Shown here in pieces: positions 8,501 to 16,623 of a DNA stretch of 64,000 bases; the first letter of the stretch is position 1, and each line of letters starts with the position of its first letter. The position numbers were made by a program, and so were the translations under genes. The stretch spans positions 558,001 to 622,000 of the forward strand of contig NZ_JACJRQ010000001.1 in the NCBI RefSeq assembly GCF_014697355.1. Direction: 5' to 3'. The stretch comes from Nostoc calcicola FACHB-3891. GTDB lineage: Bacteria > Cyanobacteriota > Cyanobacteriia > Cyanobacteriales > Nostocaceae. Below the pieces are notes generated by a model. That model was given only the letters and a program-made list of their open reading frames with translations, made no database searches and was not told the DNA's origin.

Positions 8501-10087
8501 TTGGTAGCTTGGAACGGCATCGCTGAAGAAGTATTTCAAAGAATTGAATACTTAGAATTTAATCAAGGAATGTGCGGAGTAGTAGCCCAAGAACGGCATC
8601 AAATTGTCGTCAACGATATGTCGTACTCAACCCATCCCAATGCACATATCCTCCGTGATTTGGGAATCACAGCCTATGCCGGTCAACCGTTAATTGCTCA
8701 GGGAAAGCTATTAGGTGTACTTGCTTTTGGCAGTCGCACCCGTACTCAGTTTACCCCAGAGGAAACTGCTTTACTCCAAGCAACCTCCGACCAGGTGGCG
8801 GTTGCTCTGGAACGTTTTGAATTAATGGCTTCGTTACAGCGACGAAAAGAGCAATTAATTCAAGCCAACCGCATCAAAGATGAATTTTTAGCAGTCCTTT
8901 CCCACGAACTTCGCACGCCGCTAAACCCCATCCTGGGATGGTCAAAGATGCTGCAAAGTAAAAAGTATGATGAAGCAACCACCACTCGTGCTTTAGAAAC
9001 CATCGAGCGTAATGCCAAGTTGCAAACTCAACTAATTGAAGATTTGCTGGATGTCTCTCGCATCTTGCAAGGCAAACTCAACCTGAATATTACTCCTGTG
9101 AATTTGGTAAGTGCGATGGCCGCAGCCATAGAAACCGTGCGTTTAGCCGCCCAAGCCAAATCTATCAATTTGCAATTTAGGATTTTGGATTTGGGAACAG
9201 AAAATACTAACAGAAATTTAGCAACCACCGAGTTTAATAAACAACCCGATCGCCCAAGATCCCAAATTCAAGTCGGCCTGTCAGCCCAACAAAGGTACGA
9301 CTCAAAATTCCTAGTAGCGGGTGATTTAGTCCGCTTACAACAAGTCATCTGGAATCTGCTTTCCAATGCTATTAAGTTTACACCCCAAGGTGGAAAAGTA
9401 GAAATCAGTTTAGGGTTTGTTGATTCTCAGGCTCAACTGCAAGTCCGCGATACAGGTAAGGGAATTAGCCCCGACTTTTTACCCTATGTCTTTGACTACT
9501 TCCGACAAGCTGACGGCGCAACTACGAGAAAATTCGGGGGGTTGGGGTTAGGATTAGCCATTGTACGCCATATCGTCGAATTACATGGCGGTACAGTTAA
9601 GGCAGAAAGTTTAGGCGAAGAACAGGGAGCAACCTTTACAGTTATGTTGCCCTTGATAAAAATTAATTCTCAGAATCACGAGATTGATAGACAATCAGAT
9701 AATTCGCCTGATTTAAGTGGGCTGAAAGTTTTGCTGGTGGATGATGAGCGTGATACGCGAGAGTTAATTGCTTTCATTTTGGAGCAGTCTGGGGCAATAG
9801 TCACCCAGGTAGCATCGGCTGTAGAAGCACTACAAGTTTTGCCTAACTTGCAGCCAAATCTGCTCTTAAGTGACATTGGAATGCCGGAGGTAGACGGATA
9901 TACGTTGATGCGTCAAATCAGAGACATGCCATCAGAATTGGGAGGAAAAATTCCGGCGATCGCTTTAACTGCTTATGCCGCTGAAATTGACTATCAACAG
10001 GCAATTGCCGCCGGATTTCAGCAGCATATCACCAAACCAGTGGAGCCAGGGAAGTTAGTTCGAGCGATCGCTAACCTGATTTTCTGA
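5516..10087 (+). CDS. hybrid histidine kinase: DUF4118-like TM region, 6 PAS, GAF, HisKA, HATPase, REC
   Basis: A multi-sensor kinase of 1523 residues. Residues 15-110 hold about four membrane segments of the KdpD-type DUF4118. PAS-like modules follow at roughly 140-245, 255-370, 380-505, 520-665 (divergent), 675-790 and 805-930, then GAF (about 945-1105). The H-box is FLAVLSHELRTPLNP with phospho-acceptor H1130. The ATP-binding domain has VIWNLLSNAIKFTPQGG, DTGKGIS and FGGLGLGLAIV. The C-terminal receiver has LLLSDIGMP (D1453) and the Thr/Lys switch residues (ALTAY, ITKP). GGGGAGG precedes the ATG. Odd: about 40 residues (1220-1265) between HisKA and HATPase look like repeat-derived filler. 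PAS 1 and PAS 5 are close duplicates. Confidence 0.95.
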   Translation: MRVKLLEKFLMMRSRLLAYGVMVLVVVAASLMARLLLPIFDPSVFTFFYAAVAVSAWYGGMEVGMLAIALSAIFAFYFLIEPVYSFEIVSLSVLVRLTTFSLVSLLITALFSELQTAKRKAESSLKLLQNSEVRFSRLAESNIIGVIVSNLNGSIMEANDAFLKMVGYTREDLSAKEMDWRKITAPEYLNLSERFVEELRTTGVCKPFEKEYICKDGSRVPVLLGSVLVEDAQDTVIGFVVDLSERKQAQAALQQANERVTRTLESMSDAFVSIDRDWRIIYQNVEAERINGKSRTEVIGKSHWEEWPASVGTNLELQYRQAIAEQTPVHFEHHYYLPSEYDLWMEIHAYPCENGLDIFFRDISQRKQVEQTLREKEERLRLANERFELAAAAVNCLIYDWDIQQDTVDITEGLTRILGYSLETAQTTGNWWRQLVHPEDLERVEDDAGVAWGNGDGGRRLRYTAEYRIRNQQNQYVHVLDQGIVVKRDADGKPLRVVGSITDISERKLIEEALQEQERKYRYIFEAAGVSIFEEDFSLVKAALDDLKAQGIEDFRTFFAEHPEFIQQAVDMVRIVNVNNAAVRTFGAENKNQLLVSLRQIFVTETLEVFVEELLAISDGKTYLESETILQTLQGERLNILFTITFPPANAKFDSVLVSIMNITARKQAEAAVQASEERLRSFVEANVVGIVFGDVEGNISEANGEFLRIVGYKQEDLQTGKLSWTDITPPEYVYLDELAIAEAKSKGACTPYEKEYIRKDDSRVPVVIGYSLLGESRHKSVAFILDISEQQAALRERQQIEQALHQSEERFQAFMDNSPAAAWITDVNGRVLYLSPTYLGIFDLATNNPIGKNIFELYPAEIAQPLLDNIKMVANTNQVVEAIESAPRRDGTLGEFLAYSFPIADTSGQRLVGGVAVDITERERALRERQQAEKALQERSERLKLLSETASDLLSTERPLDLMNTLFSKLSAQMDLDFYFQYLIETHESKQKLRLVAWNGIAEEVFQRIEYLEFNQGMCGVVAQERHQIVVNDMSYSTHPNAHILRDLGITAYAGQPLIAQGKLLGVLAFGSRTRTQFTPEETALLQATSDQVAVALERFELMASLQRRKEQLIQANRIKDEFLAVLSHELRTPLNPILGWSKMLQSKKYDEATTTRALETIERNAKLQTQLIEDLLDVSRILQGKLNLNITPVNLVSAMAAAIETVRLAAQAKSINLQFRILDLGTENTNRNLATTEFNKQPDRPRSQIQVGLSAQQRYDSKFLVAGDLVRLQQVIWNLLSNAIKFTPQGGKVEISLGFVDSQAQLQVRDTGKGISPDFLPYVFDYFRQADGATTRKFGGLGLGLAIVRHIVELHGGTVKAESLGEEQGATFTVMLPLIKINSQNHEIDRQSDNSPDLSGLKVLLVDDERDTRELIAFILEQSGAIVTQVASAVEALQVLPNLQPNLLLSDIGMPEVDGYTLMRQIRDMPSELGGKIPAIALTAYAAEIDYQQAIAAGFQQHITKPVEPGKLVRAIANLIF

Positions 10088-10121
10088 TGCCAAATTTTAG
10101 CTTCGATCTTTTTAACAAGAA

Positions 10122-10326
10122 AGAATTCAGGAGTCAGGAGTCAGAATTCAGAATGAATTCTGTATGAATGGCGGATAGCGAGTAATCGAGCGTCGCGTCT
10201 GAATAGGTGGGTTTAAGTCCCCCACCAATTTTTTAATTTGGTGGTCTACAAGAAAGTGGCGGGTCTAAATCCCCCACTAAAAAGATTTCTGAATTCTGAA
10301 TTCTGAATTCTGAATTCTGAATTCTG
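10122..10326. repeat. palindromic intergenic element with GAATTCTGAATTCTG arms
   Basis: The arms are GAATTCAGGAGTCAGGAGTC on the left and repeated TGAATTC heptamer-like units on the right. The core has two related inverted segments, GTGGGTTTAAGTCCCCCAC and GTGGCGGGTCTAAATCCCCC. The same kind of core occurs in the insert at 43487-43632. No ORF is present. Confidence 0.65.
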
Positions 10327-10328
10327 GT

Positions 10329-10724
10329 TTAATTCAGAGAATCAATTAACTTTAAAACTCGTTCTTTAACTTCATCTCGAACCCGGCGAAAAACTTCAAT
10401 TGCTTGTCCTTCTGGATCGTCAAGTTGCCAATCTTCAAAGACATCTCTTAACACCCATTCTTCCGGTAAATTAACACCACAACCACATAATGAAATCACA
10501 GCATCATAATCTTCAGCTTTGAAATCACTTAAAGCCTTCGAGGTTTGATTGCTAATATCAATGCCAATTTCTGACATAATATCAACAGATTTGGGGTCTA
10601 CATGACTTGCTTCCAACCCCGAACTACTAACAGAAATTTTGCCTTTTCCTAAAGTCCTAGCAAAACCCTCTGCCATTTGCGATCGCCGAGAATTTTTCTT
10701 ACAAACAAACATCACCTTTTTCAT
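10329..10724 (-). CDS. arsC: arsenate reductase, low-molecular-weight-phosphatase fold (glutaredoxin-dependent type)
   Basis: The 131-residue protein starts MKKVMFVCKKNSRRSQ: a CX5R P-loop with C8 and R14. It also has C80 and C82 (ISLCGCG), the same Cys8/80/82 triad described for Synechocystis ArsC. The enzyme reduces arsenate to arsenite in the cytoplasm using glutathione/glutaredoxin. ATG 10724 is preferred over the GTG one codon upstream. It starts 6 bp after the arsI stop, making it the last gene of an aquaporin-arsI-arsC operon behind ArsR-type operators. Synechocystis-type enzymes are the closest family I know. Related phosphatases are the alternative, but the operon and cysteines argue for arsenate. 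Confidence 0.9.
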   Translation of the reverse strand: MKKVMFVCKKNSRRSQMAEGFARTLGKGKISVSSSGLEASHVDPKSVDIMSEIGIDISNQTSKALSDFKAEDYDAVISLCGCGVNLPEEWVLRDVFEDWQLDDPEGQAIEVFRRVRDEVKERVLKLIDSLN

Positions 10725-10730
10725 CACTTA

Positions 10731-11165
10731 TTACCCACAACAAGACTTACTCACACCTTGTCCCACCGCCACATTTTTTTCTGGCGCTGTATCTCCCACC
10801 TTCACCACAAACACTTCCCAACGATTTCCATCTGGATCTGTTACCCAAACTTTATCTTGCAAAGCATAGCAACAATCAGTATTATCCTCAGTAAACAAAG
10901 CTAATCCTGATTCTGTAAATCGCTGCACAGCTGCTTCTACTTCTTGTCTACTTTCAACTTGTACGCCCAAATGAGATAATGCACCACCAGACTGCACATT
11001 ATTAGTTAAATTCAATGTTAAATTTAACGCCGGATTAGCAATATCAAATTTAGCGTAGTCAAATTTATATTTAATAGGTTCCAGCCCAAACATTGCCTGA
11101 TAAAATGCCACAGACTTTTCTATATTGGTCACATTCAAAGCTACATGAGTTTTCAAAACAGCCAT
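10731..11165 (-). CDS. arsI: ArsI-type C-As lyase / CadI family VOC metalloenzyme
   Basis: ATG 11165 has AAAGGAGC at ideal spacing, so the upstream in-frame ATG at 11204 is rejected. The 144-residue protein has a vicinal-oxygen-chelate fold. Likely metal ligands are H7 (LKTHVALNV), H65 (ALSHLGVQV) and E117 (NRWEVF), with a vicinal thiol pair C98-C99 (NTDCCYAL) as in characterised ArsI. Such enzymes use Fe(II) and O2 to demethylate trivalent methylarsenite and cleave aromatic arsenicals. A C-terminal CC pair (SKSCCG) may add As(III) binding. It lies between the aquaporin and arsC with gaps of 13 and 6 bp. CadI is a less likely name. Confidence 0.88.
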   Translation of the reverse strand: MAVLKTHVALNVTNIEKSVAFYQAMFGLEPIKYKFDYAKFDIANPALNLTLNLTNNVQSGGALSHLGVQVESRQEVEAAVQRFTESGLALFTEDNTDCCYALQDKVWVTDPDGNRWEVFVVKVGDTAPEKNVAVGQGVSKSCCG

Positions 11166-11178
11166 AAATTTTGCTCCT

Positions 11179-11904
11179 TTATTCTTTGAAATCATGAAAT
11201 CCATGAGAAAGCTGTCGATATACTATCACTGCTAATTGCGCTCCTAAAATCGGTGCAACCCAATAAACCCAATGATGCTGCCAAATTCCTGCCACCAAAG
11301 CCGGGCCAAAAGAACGCGCCGGATTCATACTTGCACCGGTAATCGGCCCCATAAATGCTGCTTCCATCCCCACCGTTAACCCGATCGCCATTCCCGCAAA
11401 ACCAATGTGTGCGCGGCGATCTAGTCCGGAACCCAAAATTACCAACATCAAAATAAAAGTGAGAACAAATTCCAACACCAACGCTTGCAACCAGTTGCCA
11501 TTCAGTGGTGTTGTCGCCCCCAAATTGGCAACTCGCCCCAAACTAATTAGCAGTAAAGTTGAAGCCGCGATCGCCCCCACCAACTGCCCTAAAATATACG
11601 GTAAAACTCGCCTTTTAGAGAAAAAACCACTCGTCCAAAATGCCAACGTTACCGCTGGATTGAAGTGTGCATCGCTAATATGCCCTAAAGAGTAAATCAA
11701 CGCTGCAACAACAGCACCAAAGACAAAACTAATACCAATATGCGTGACTGCACCTTGGCTGAGGTAGTTCACCATCACTGCACCAGTACCCGCAAACACT
11801 AAAATAAAGGTGCCAATTCCTTCTGCTAAAACCTCTCGCCAGCAAGATACCAGCGATTTGCCTAGCCAAATCTCTAAACCTGACTCAATGCCTTTTGCAG
11901 GCAT
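11179..11904 (-). CDS. MIP/aquaporin family channel in an arsenic operon (AqpS-like role)
   Basis: The protein has 241 residues with six predicted membrane helices and both half-helix signatures: FNPAVT (NPA 82-84) and SMNPARSFGPAL (NPA 194-196, followed by selectivity-filter R197). It is the first gene of the operon, directly behind the two ArsR-type operators. In other bacteria an aquaglyceroporin in this position lets arsenite made by ArsC leave the cell down its gradient. The permeant here is inferred from context. No ArsB or Acr3 pump is visible in the window, so the channel may be the exit route. A water/glycerol role cannot be excluded. Confidence 0.85.
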   Translation of the reverse strand: MPAKGIESGLEIWLGKSLVSCWREVLAEGIGTFILVFAGTGAVMVNYLSQGAVTHIGISFVFGAVVAALIYSLGHISDAHFNPAVTLAFWTSGFFSKRRVLPYILGQLVGAIAASTLLLISLGRVANLGATTPLNGNWLQALVLEFVLTFILMLVILGSGLDRRAHIGFAGMAIGLTVGMEAAFMGPITGASMNPARSFGPALVAGIWQHHWVYWVAPILGAQLAVIVYRQLSHGFHDFKE

Positions 11905-11917
11905 ATCAACGCCTTAC

Positions 11918-11965
11918 ATTTCAAAAAAAGTTGATGCAATAGATGTTATTTCAAAAAAAGTTGAT
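11918..11965. promoter_or_regulatory. two tandem ArsR/SmtB-type operator sites
   Basis: Two copies of ATTTCAAAAAAAGTTGAT lie 30 bp apart (11918-11935 and 11948-11965), directly upstream of the aquaporin start at 11904. Read on the operon strand each is ATCAA-N6-TTGAA, the ArsR-family palindrome type. A 30-bp spacing (about three turns) puts both on one DNA face. No arsR gene is in the window, so the repressor must come from elsewhere. Confidence 0.72.
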
Positions 11966-12052
11966 ATGTCAAGTGGTATTATCGAAAACCTCGTAAGACC
12001 AGGATTTCTACAAAGCCCGTCATGGTTAGTAGTAAGCACTTTAGTGCTTATT

Positions 12053-12143
12053 AGGACTTACGCAAAAGTACACGCTGTAGGGGCAATTCATGAATTGCCT
12101 CTACGTGAAAATAAGGGCTTCGGCTATTGTTTGCGTAAGTCCT
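12053..12143. repeat. 91-bp MITE with 14-bp TIRs and 7-bp target duplication
   Basis: Perfect terminal inverted repeats AGGACTTACGCAAA / TTTGCGTAAGTCCT bound 91 bp, and GCTTATT occurs directly on both sides (12046-12052 and 12144-12150). The inside holds a second palindrome, GTAGGGGCAATTCATGAATT and its mirror half. No coding capacity. Confidence 0.85.
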
Positions 12144-12201
12144 GCTTATTGCTAAAACGTTATGAGCATTAAAATTAATGGGACAGACTACTAGGTAAGG
12201 A

Positions 12202-13668
12202 TCACAAGCGGGTTTGATTGCGCCCGTTTTTCTTTGCTTCTCGAACTTTGTCGCTGACACGCTGCAAAAAAGACACAGGACTATCTTCTGGCATGAATTC
12301 CACAACTCCGATGCTAGCAGTGATTTGAAACTGCTGACCGTTGTAAGCTGTGAGGATTTCCTTGCTCAGAGCGAGGCGAATTCGTTCAGCTATCTGACAT
12401 CCCGTGTTTAGGTTAGTGTCGGACATGACAATACAGAATTCCTCTCCACCATAGCGTGTAACCCAATCCACTGCTCTGATGTTACTTTGAAATACTTGTG
12501 CAGCAGTTCTGAGAGCTTGATCCCCAGTCGGAAAACCGTAGGTTCGATTCACTTCACCGAAATGATCCAAATCCAGGAGTACCAGTGTTAATGGTTGCTG
12601 ATATTTGTGAAACTTTTCTATTTCGCGCAGTAGTAATCTGTCGAGAAAGCGGCGATTGAAAATCTCAGTCAAACCATCGTGTTCGGCTTCTGCTCTGTAT
12701 TTCTTGGCTAGACGAGTGGCCTTAAGTACCATCTCAGTAATCATCCGTTCAGCAGTAACGCGAATTCGATGCTCAAAATCAGTGATTAGCTTGTCTTGTC
12801 CAGAAGCGTCTGCAATAGCATCAAATTCCTCTGCGGTGACAACTTGGTTGCGTCCTTTCTGCTTGGCAGCATAGATACATTGATTGATTTCCTGCCATAG
12901 TTGCTCAACAGATGAATGTCCCGTCATTGGAACCACTCCCAAGGAAGCTGTGAGATGAACACAAGACATTTCATCAAGTTTGAATTCATGAGTCTCGATC
13001 TGATTTCTGATAAATTCTGCAAAGGCTTTCCCCTGCTCAGCACTGCCATGCATACAAATAGCAAATTTATCACCGCCTGTCCGAGCGACGATGCCAGATC
13101 CTAATGAATACTTTTGCAGAATCTGCCCAACCTCCTGCAATATCCGATCTCCGGCAATATGACCATGACTATCATTGATAAACTTGAAACCGTCAATATC
13201 CAGGTAAATCAAACATACAGGCTCACTATCCTCCTTCGATGTCAAAAGCTCGATCGCATAATCATTAAATTTGCGAAAATTAGCAATCCCCGTTAATTTA
13301 TCAAGATTAAATGAATGCTTTTGCTTGGTATGCCACAAAGTCCGCTGCAAACGCAAACCTATTTGCCAATCAATTGCATCACGTTTACAGGTTTCATCTC
13401 CTGCTTCCAACCAACAAAGGGCAGTAGATTCTTGCTCAATGGTGTCTATCAAAACTACTGTTGGTAAACCAATAGTTGTATATATATACTTGACTTCCTC
13501 TAGCTTCTCAAAAGTCCTGATATCGAGTACAAGAACATCAAAACCTTTCTCAAATAACACTGGAGTATCAACTCGAATCCACTCAAAGTTGAGGGAAAAA
13601 TTTTTTGGTTGGGGCAAATCAGTTGGACTGCACCAAGCAACTCGTATCGCTTTTACTTGTTCATTCAT
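12202..13668 (-). CDS. tandem GGDEF protein (one degenerate, one canonical)
   Basis: ATG 13668 (MNEQVKAIRVAW) is preferred over the GTG at 13686. The N-terminal ~115 residues resemble a receiver-like domain without a clear phospho-acceptor context. The first GGDEF domain (about 125-275) carries GGDKF (RTGGDKFAICM), so it may be catalytically weak. After a helical linker, the second (about 325-485) has an intact GGEEF (RYGGEEFCIVM) plus substrate-site DLDHF and should make c-di-GMP. A first domain that only regulates or binds GTP is plausible. It is a single gene, convergent with nothing, downstream of a MITE. Confidence 0.88.
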   Translation of the reverse strand: MNEQVKAIRVAWCSPTDLPQPKNFSLNFEWIRVDTPVLFEKGFDVLVLDIRTFEKLEEVKYIYTTIGLPTVVLIDTIEQESTALCWLEAGDETCKRDAIDWQIGLRLQRTLWHTKQKHSFNLDKLTGIANFRKFNDYAIELLTSKEDSEPVCLIYLDIDGFKFINDSHGHIAGDRILQEVGQILQKYSLGSGIVARTGGDKFAICMHGSAEQGKAFAEFIRNQIETHEFKLDEMSCVHLTASLGVVPMTGHSSVEQLWQEINQCIYAAKQKGRNQVVTAEEFDAIADASGQDKLITDFEHRIRVTAERMITEMVLKATRLAKKYRAEAEHDGLTEIFNRRFLDRLLLREIEKFHKYQQPLTLVLLDLDHFGEVNRTYGFPTGDQALRTAAQVFQSNIRAVDWVTRYGGEEFCIVMSDTNLNTGCQIAERIRLALSKEILTAYNGQQFQITASIGVVEFMPEDSPVSFLQRVSDKVREAKKNGRNQTRL

Positions 13669-13871
13669 TAATTCCAACTTTAGCACCTGAAAACTGTAGG
13701 ATAACTTTCTTAAATACTTAATTATGGTTTTTTATAGAACAGAATTCAAAACTCAGGAGCAAAGCCAAAGGCACTTTGCCGACCGTCAATAATTCTTAAT
13801 ATCCATCTCACCACAGTATATGATTGATAACTGATAATCCAAATATCGATCGCCAGCAAGAGTGTTGAGTT

Positions 13872-15857
13872 ATGTGTATTGAATTTGGGCGGGAAATCTG
13901 CGGTCATCTCGACATAGCAGAGTCACGGGAATGGTTAGTTACTAACGGTATTGGTGGTTATGCCTCTGGAACAGTGGCAGGTTTATTGACCCGCCGCTAT
14001 CACGGTTTATTAGTAGCAGCATTGCAACCACCTCTAGGTCGCACCTTACTGTTGACAAAACTAGATGAAATGGCCTTGTATGGCGATCGCTCTTATTCTC
14101 TAAACAGCAATCGTTGGGCAGATGGTACCGTCAGTCCCCACGGCTATGAACATATTGAACGTTTTTCTCTGGAAGGTACAGTTCCTTTATGGCGTTTTGC
14201 CGTTGCTGATGCGTTGTTAGAAAAACGCATCTGGATGCAACAGGGAGCAAATACAACTTATGTCCAATATATTCTGCGTCGTGCCACCCAACCGTTGAAG
14301 TTGACCCTTAAGGCGATCGTCAACTACCGTGATTATCACAGCGACACCCATAATAATAATGATTGGCAGATGTCTATTAAGCAGGTGGAACAGGGAATTT
14401 CTGTAACTGCCGATCCTGACGCTGTACCAATATATCTGTTAACTGACCGCGCCACCGCTTCCCCCGTCCACAATTGGTACCATAACTTTGACCTAGCAGT
14501 TGAACGCTATCGGGGATTGAGCGATAAAGAAGACCACCTCCACGCCGCTACCTTTGAAGTTACACTCAATTTAGGAGAATCCGTCACCTTTGTTGCCAGC
14601 ACTCATAAGCAACCAGAATTGAATGGCGAAGCAGCACTCAAATACCGTCACAGTCTTGAGCAGAAATTAATCGGACTCTGGAAATCTAACCGACCTCTGA
14701 ATGCTGCCGATTCTCCAGCTTGGGTGAATCATTTAGTTTTGGCTGCTGACCAGTTTATCGTCGACCGCTCCGTCCCAGAAGACCCCTATGGCAAAACTAT
14801 CATCGCTGGTTATCCCTGGTTTAGTGACTGGGGACGCGATACAATGATTAGCCTACCTGGTTTAACCCTCGCCACCGGTCGCCCAGAGGTCGCACGTTCG
14901 ATTCTTCGCACCTTTGCTAGGCATGTAGACCAGGGAATGTTGCCCAATCGTTTCCCTGATGCGGGTGAGACACCAGAATACAACACCGTCGATGCAACTC
15001 TCTGGTATTTTGAAGCCATTCGAGCTTATTACAAAGCCACAGAGGATAATGATTTGCTGATGGAACTGTTCCCTGTGCTGGCAGACATCATCAACTGGCA
15101 CTGTCGCGGCACACGCTACAACATCCGCCTCGATGCCACCGATGGTTTACTGTATGCAGGAGAAAAAGGCGTGCAACTGACTTGGATGGATGCGAAAGTG
15201 GGAGATTGGGTAGTAACGCCTCGCATTGGTAAACCCATTGAAGTCAACGCTCTGTGGTATAATGCTTTGCGGACAATGGCTAAATTTGCCCGTCTGATTG
15301 GCAAGCCCCACCAAGAATATCAGGCGATCGCAGACCGCGCCCAAATCAGATTTTCTCGCTTTTGGAATCAAGAAACTGGCTATTGCTACGATGTGCTGGA
15401 TACTCCCGATGGAGATGACGCATCTGCGCGTCCTAATCAGATTTTTGCCGTTTCCTTACCCGAAAGCCCGCTGACACCAGCCCAACAAAAAGCGGTGGTA
15501 GACGTTTGCGGGCAGATGCTACTAACTTCATATGGATTGCGATCGCTTGCCCCCAATCATCCCCAATATCAGGGTAAATACGGGGGCAACCAGTATCAAC
15601 GCGATGGCGCTTACCACCAGGGAACAGTCTGGGGTTGGTTGTTGGGGTCGTTTGTTCTAGCACACCTGCGCGTCTACAAAAATCCCAAGCAGGCGCGTCA
15701 ATTTCTGCAACCAATGGCTAATCATCTCACAGCCCACGGCATCGGCAGTCTCAGCGAAATTTTTGATGGCGATGCCCCCATGAATCCACGGGGATGTATT
15801 GCCCAAGCGTGGACAGTTGCAGAGGTCTTGCGTGCTTGGTTAGCAACTGAGATTTGA
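13872..15857 (+). CDS. glycogen debranching enzyme (amylo-alpha-1,6-glucosidase family)
   Basis: The 661-residue protein begins with the bacterial debranching-enzyme N-terminal domain (SREWLVTNGIGGYASGTVAG, LTRRYHGLLVAA) and continues into an (alpha/alpha)6-barrel catalytic domain. The signature is GYPWFSDWGRDTMISLPGLT (about residues 313-332), with VDATLWYFEA and a C-terminal RDGAYHQGTVWGWLLG block. It hydrolyses alpha-1,6 branches during glycogen breakdown in the cytoplasm. The length is normal for the family and no damage is seen. HIP1 sites inside the gene indicate a native, not recently acquired, locus. Confidence 0.93.
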   Translation: MCIEFGREICGHLDIAESREWLVTNGIGGYASGTVAGLLTRRYHGLLVAALQPPLGRTLLLTKLDEMALYGDRSYSLNSNRWADGTVSPHGYEHIERFSLEGTVPLWRFAVADALLEKRIWMQQGANTTYVQYILRRATQPLKLTLKAIVNYRDYHSDTHNNNDWQMSIKQVEQGISVTADPDAVPIYLLTDRATASPVHNWYHNFDLAVERYRGLSDKEDHLHAATFEVTLNLGESVTFVASTHKQPELNGEAALKYRHSLEQKLIGLWKSNRPLNAADSPAWVNHLVLAADQFIVDRSVPEDPYGKTIIAGYPWFSDWGRDTMISLPGLTLATGRPEVARSILRTFARHVDQGMLPNRFPDAGETPEYNTVDATLWYFEAIRAYYKATEDNDLLMELFPVLADIINWHCRGTRYNIRLDATDGLLYAGEKGVQLTWMDAKVGDWVVTPRIGKPIEVNALWYNALRTMAKFARLIGKPHQEYQAIADRAQIRFSRFWNQETGYCYDVLDTPDGDDASARPNQIFAVSLPESPLTPAQQKAVVDVCGQMLLTSYGLRSLAPNHPQYQGKYGGNQYQRDGAYHQGTVWGWLLGSFVLAHLRVYKNPKQARQFLQPMANHLTAHGIGSLSEIFDGDAPMNPRGCIAQAWTVAEVLRAWLATEI

Positions 15858-15990
15858 TAGTGAATAAAGTATAAAAACTTGCTTTTTCTTTGATTTGAAA
15901 AAGGAAGAATAAAGGCGTCAGTCGCCAAAATTCACTTGATTATATTGATTCTGAATTCTGAATTCTGACTTCTGACTTCTGACTTTTCTT

Positions 15991-16614
15991 TTAAACAACC
16001 CATTCTGCTTGAAAAATTTGGTTAGCAGTTAAAGACAATTCTGGAAAAGTTGGCGATACTATCCGGTCATTACCCCTGAACTGACTAACTTGGTATTCCC
16101 CATCTATCAGTTCGTGAACAGAGATAGTTGGTTGTTTGGGACTACCAATAAATCTTCTACCACCTAAACCTAAGTAATCAGCAATCCAATATTCAGGAAT
16201 ACCGATTTCTTCATAATCTCCAGCTTTAATCAAATAATCAACACGCCAATTAGTGCTGACAACTTCAATTACCAAGGAAATTGATGCAGCCTGAGTAACT
16301 GTTGATTCTTTTTCCCACAATGGTTCGTTTACCAAGTTGGGACGATTTAACACCAAAACATCAGGTGAGTAAGCCGATTCGCTTGCAGGTGGTTTAACTA
16401 AAGCAGTTTTGGGTATTCCGTAGGGTAAATTTAAGCGAAGATATTCAGCCGTAATTCTTTCATTTAAAAAACAAATTATATCTTCATGTTTTCCTACAGG
16501 TTGATTCATTTCAACGATTACCCCATGATGTAGTTCATAACGGTTGCTTTCTGGTTTCCACCGTATAAACTCTTCAAAAGTTATTGAATTGGTTTTAAGT
16601 ATTGCTTCAATCAT
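15991..16614 (-). CDS. Uma2 family (DUF820) putative restriction-endonuclease-fold protein
   Basis: The 207-residue Uma2 protein has the N-terminal TFEEFIRW / YELHHGVIVEM block, then YSPDVLVL and SLVIEVVSTNWRVDYLIKAG, which supply the acidic and Lys residues of a PD-(D/E)XK-like core. GIPEYWIADYLGLGGRRFIG and the C-terminal LSLTANQIF follow. Cyanobacteria carry dozens of such genes; most have no known function. It sits 9 bp downstream of a 207-residue paralogue on the same strand, so the pair looks like a tandem duplication. Confidence 0.88.
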   Translation of the reverse strand: MIEAILKTNSITFEEFIRWKPESNRYELHHGVIVEMNQPVGKHEDIICFLNERITAEYLRLNLPYGIPKTALVKPPASESAYSPDVLVLNRPNLVNEPLWEKESTVTQAASISLVIEVVSTNWRVDYLIKAGDYEEIGIPEYWIADYLGLGGRRFIGSPKQPTISVHELIDGEYQVSQFRGNDRIVSPTFPELSLTANQIFQAEWVV

Positions 16615-16623
16615 AGTTGACTA

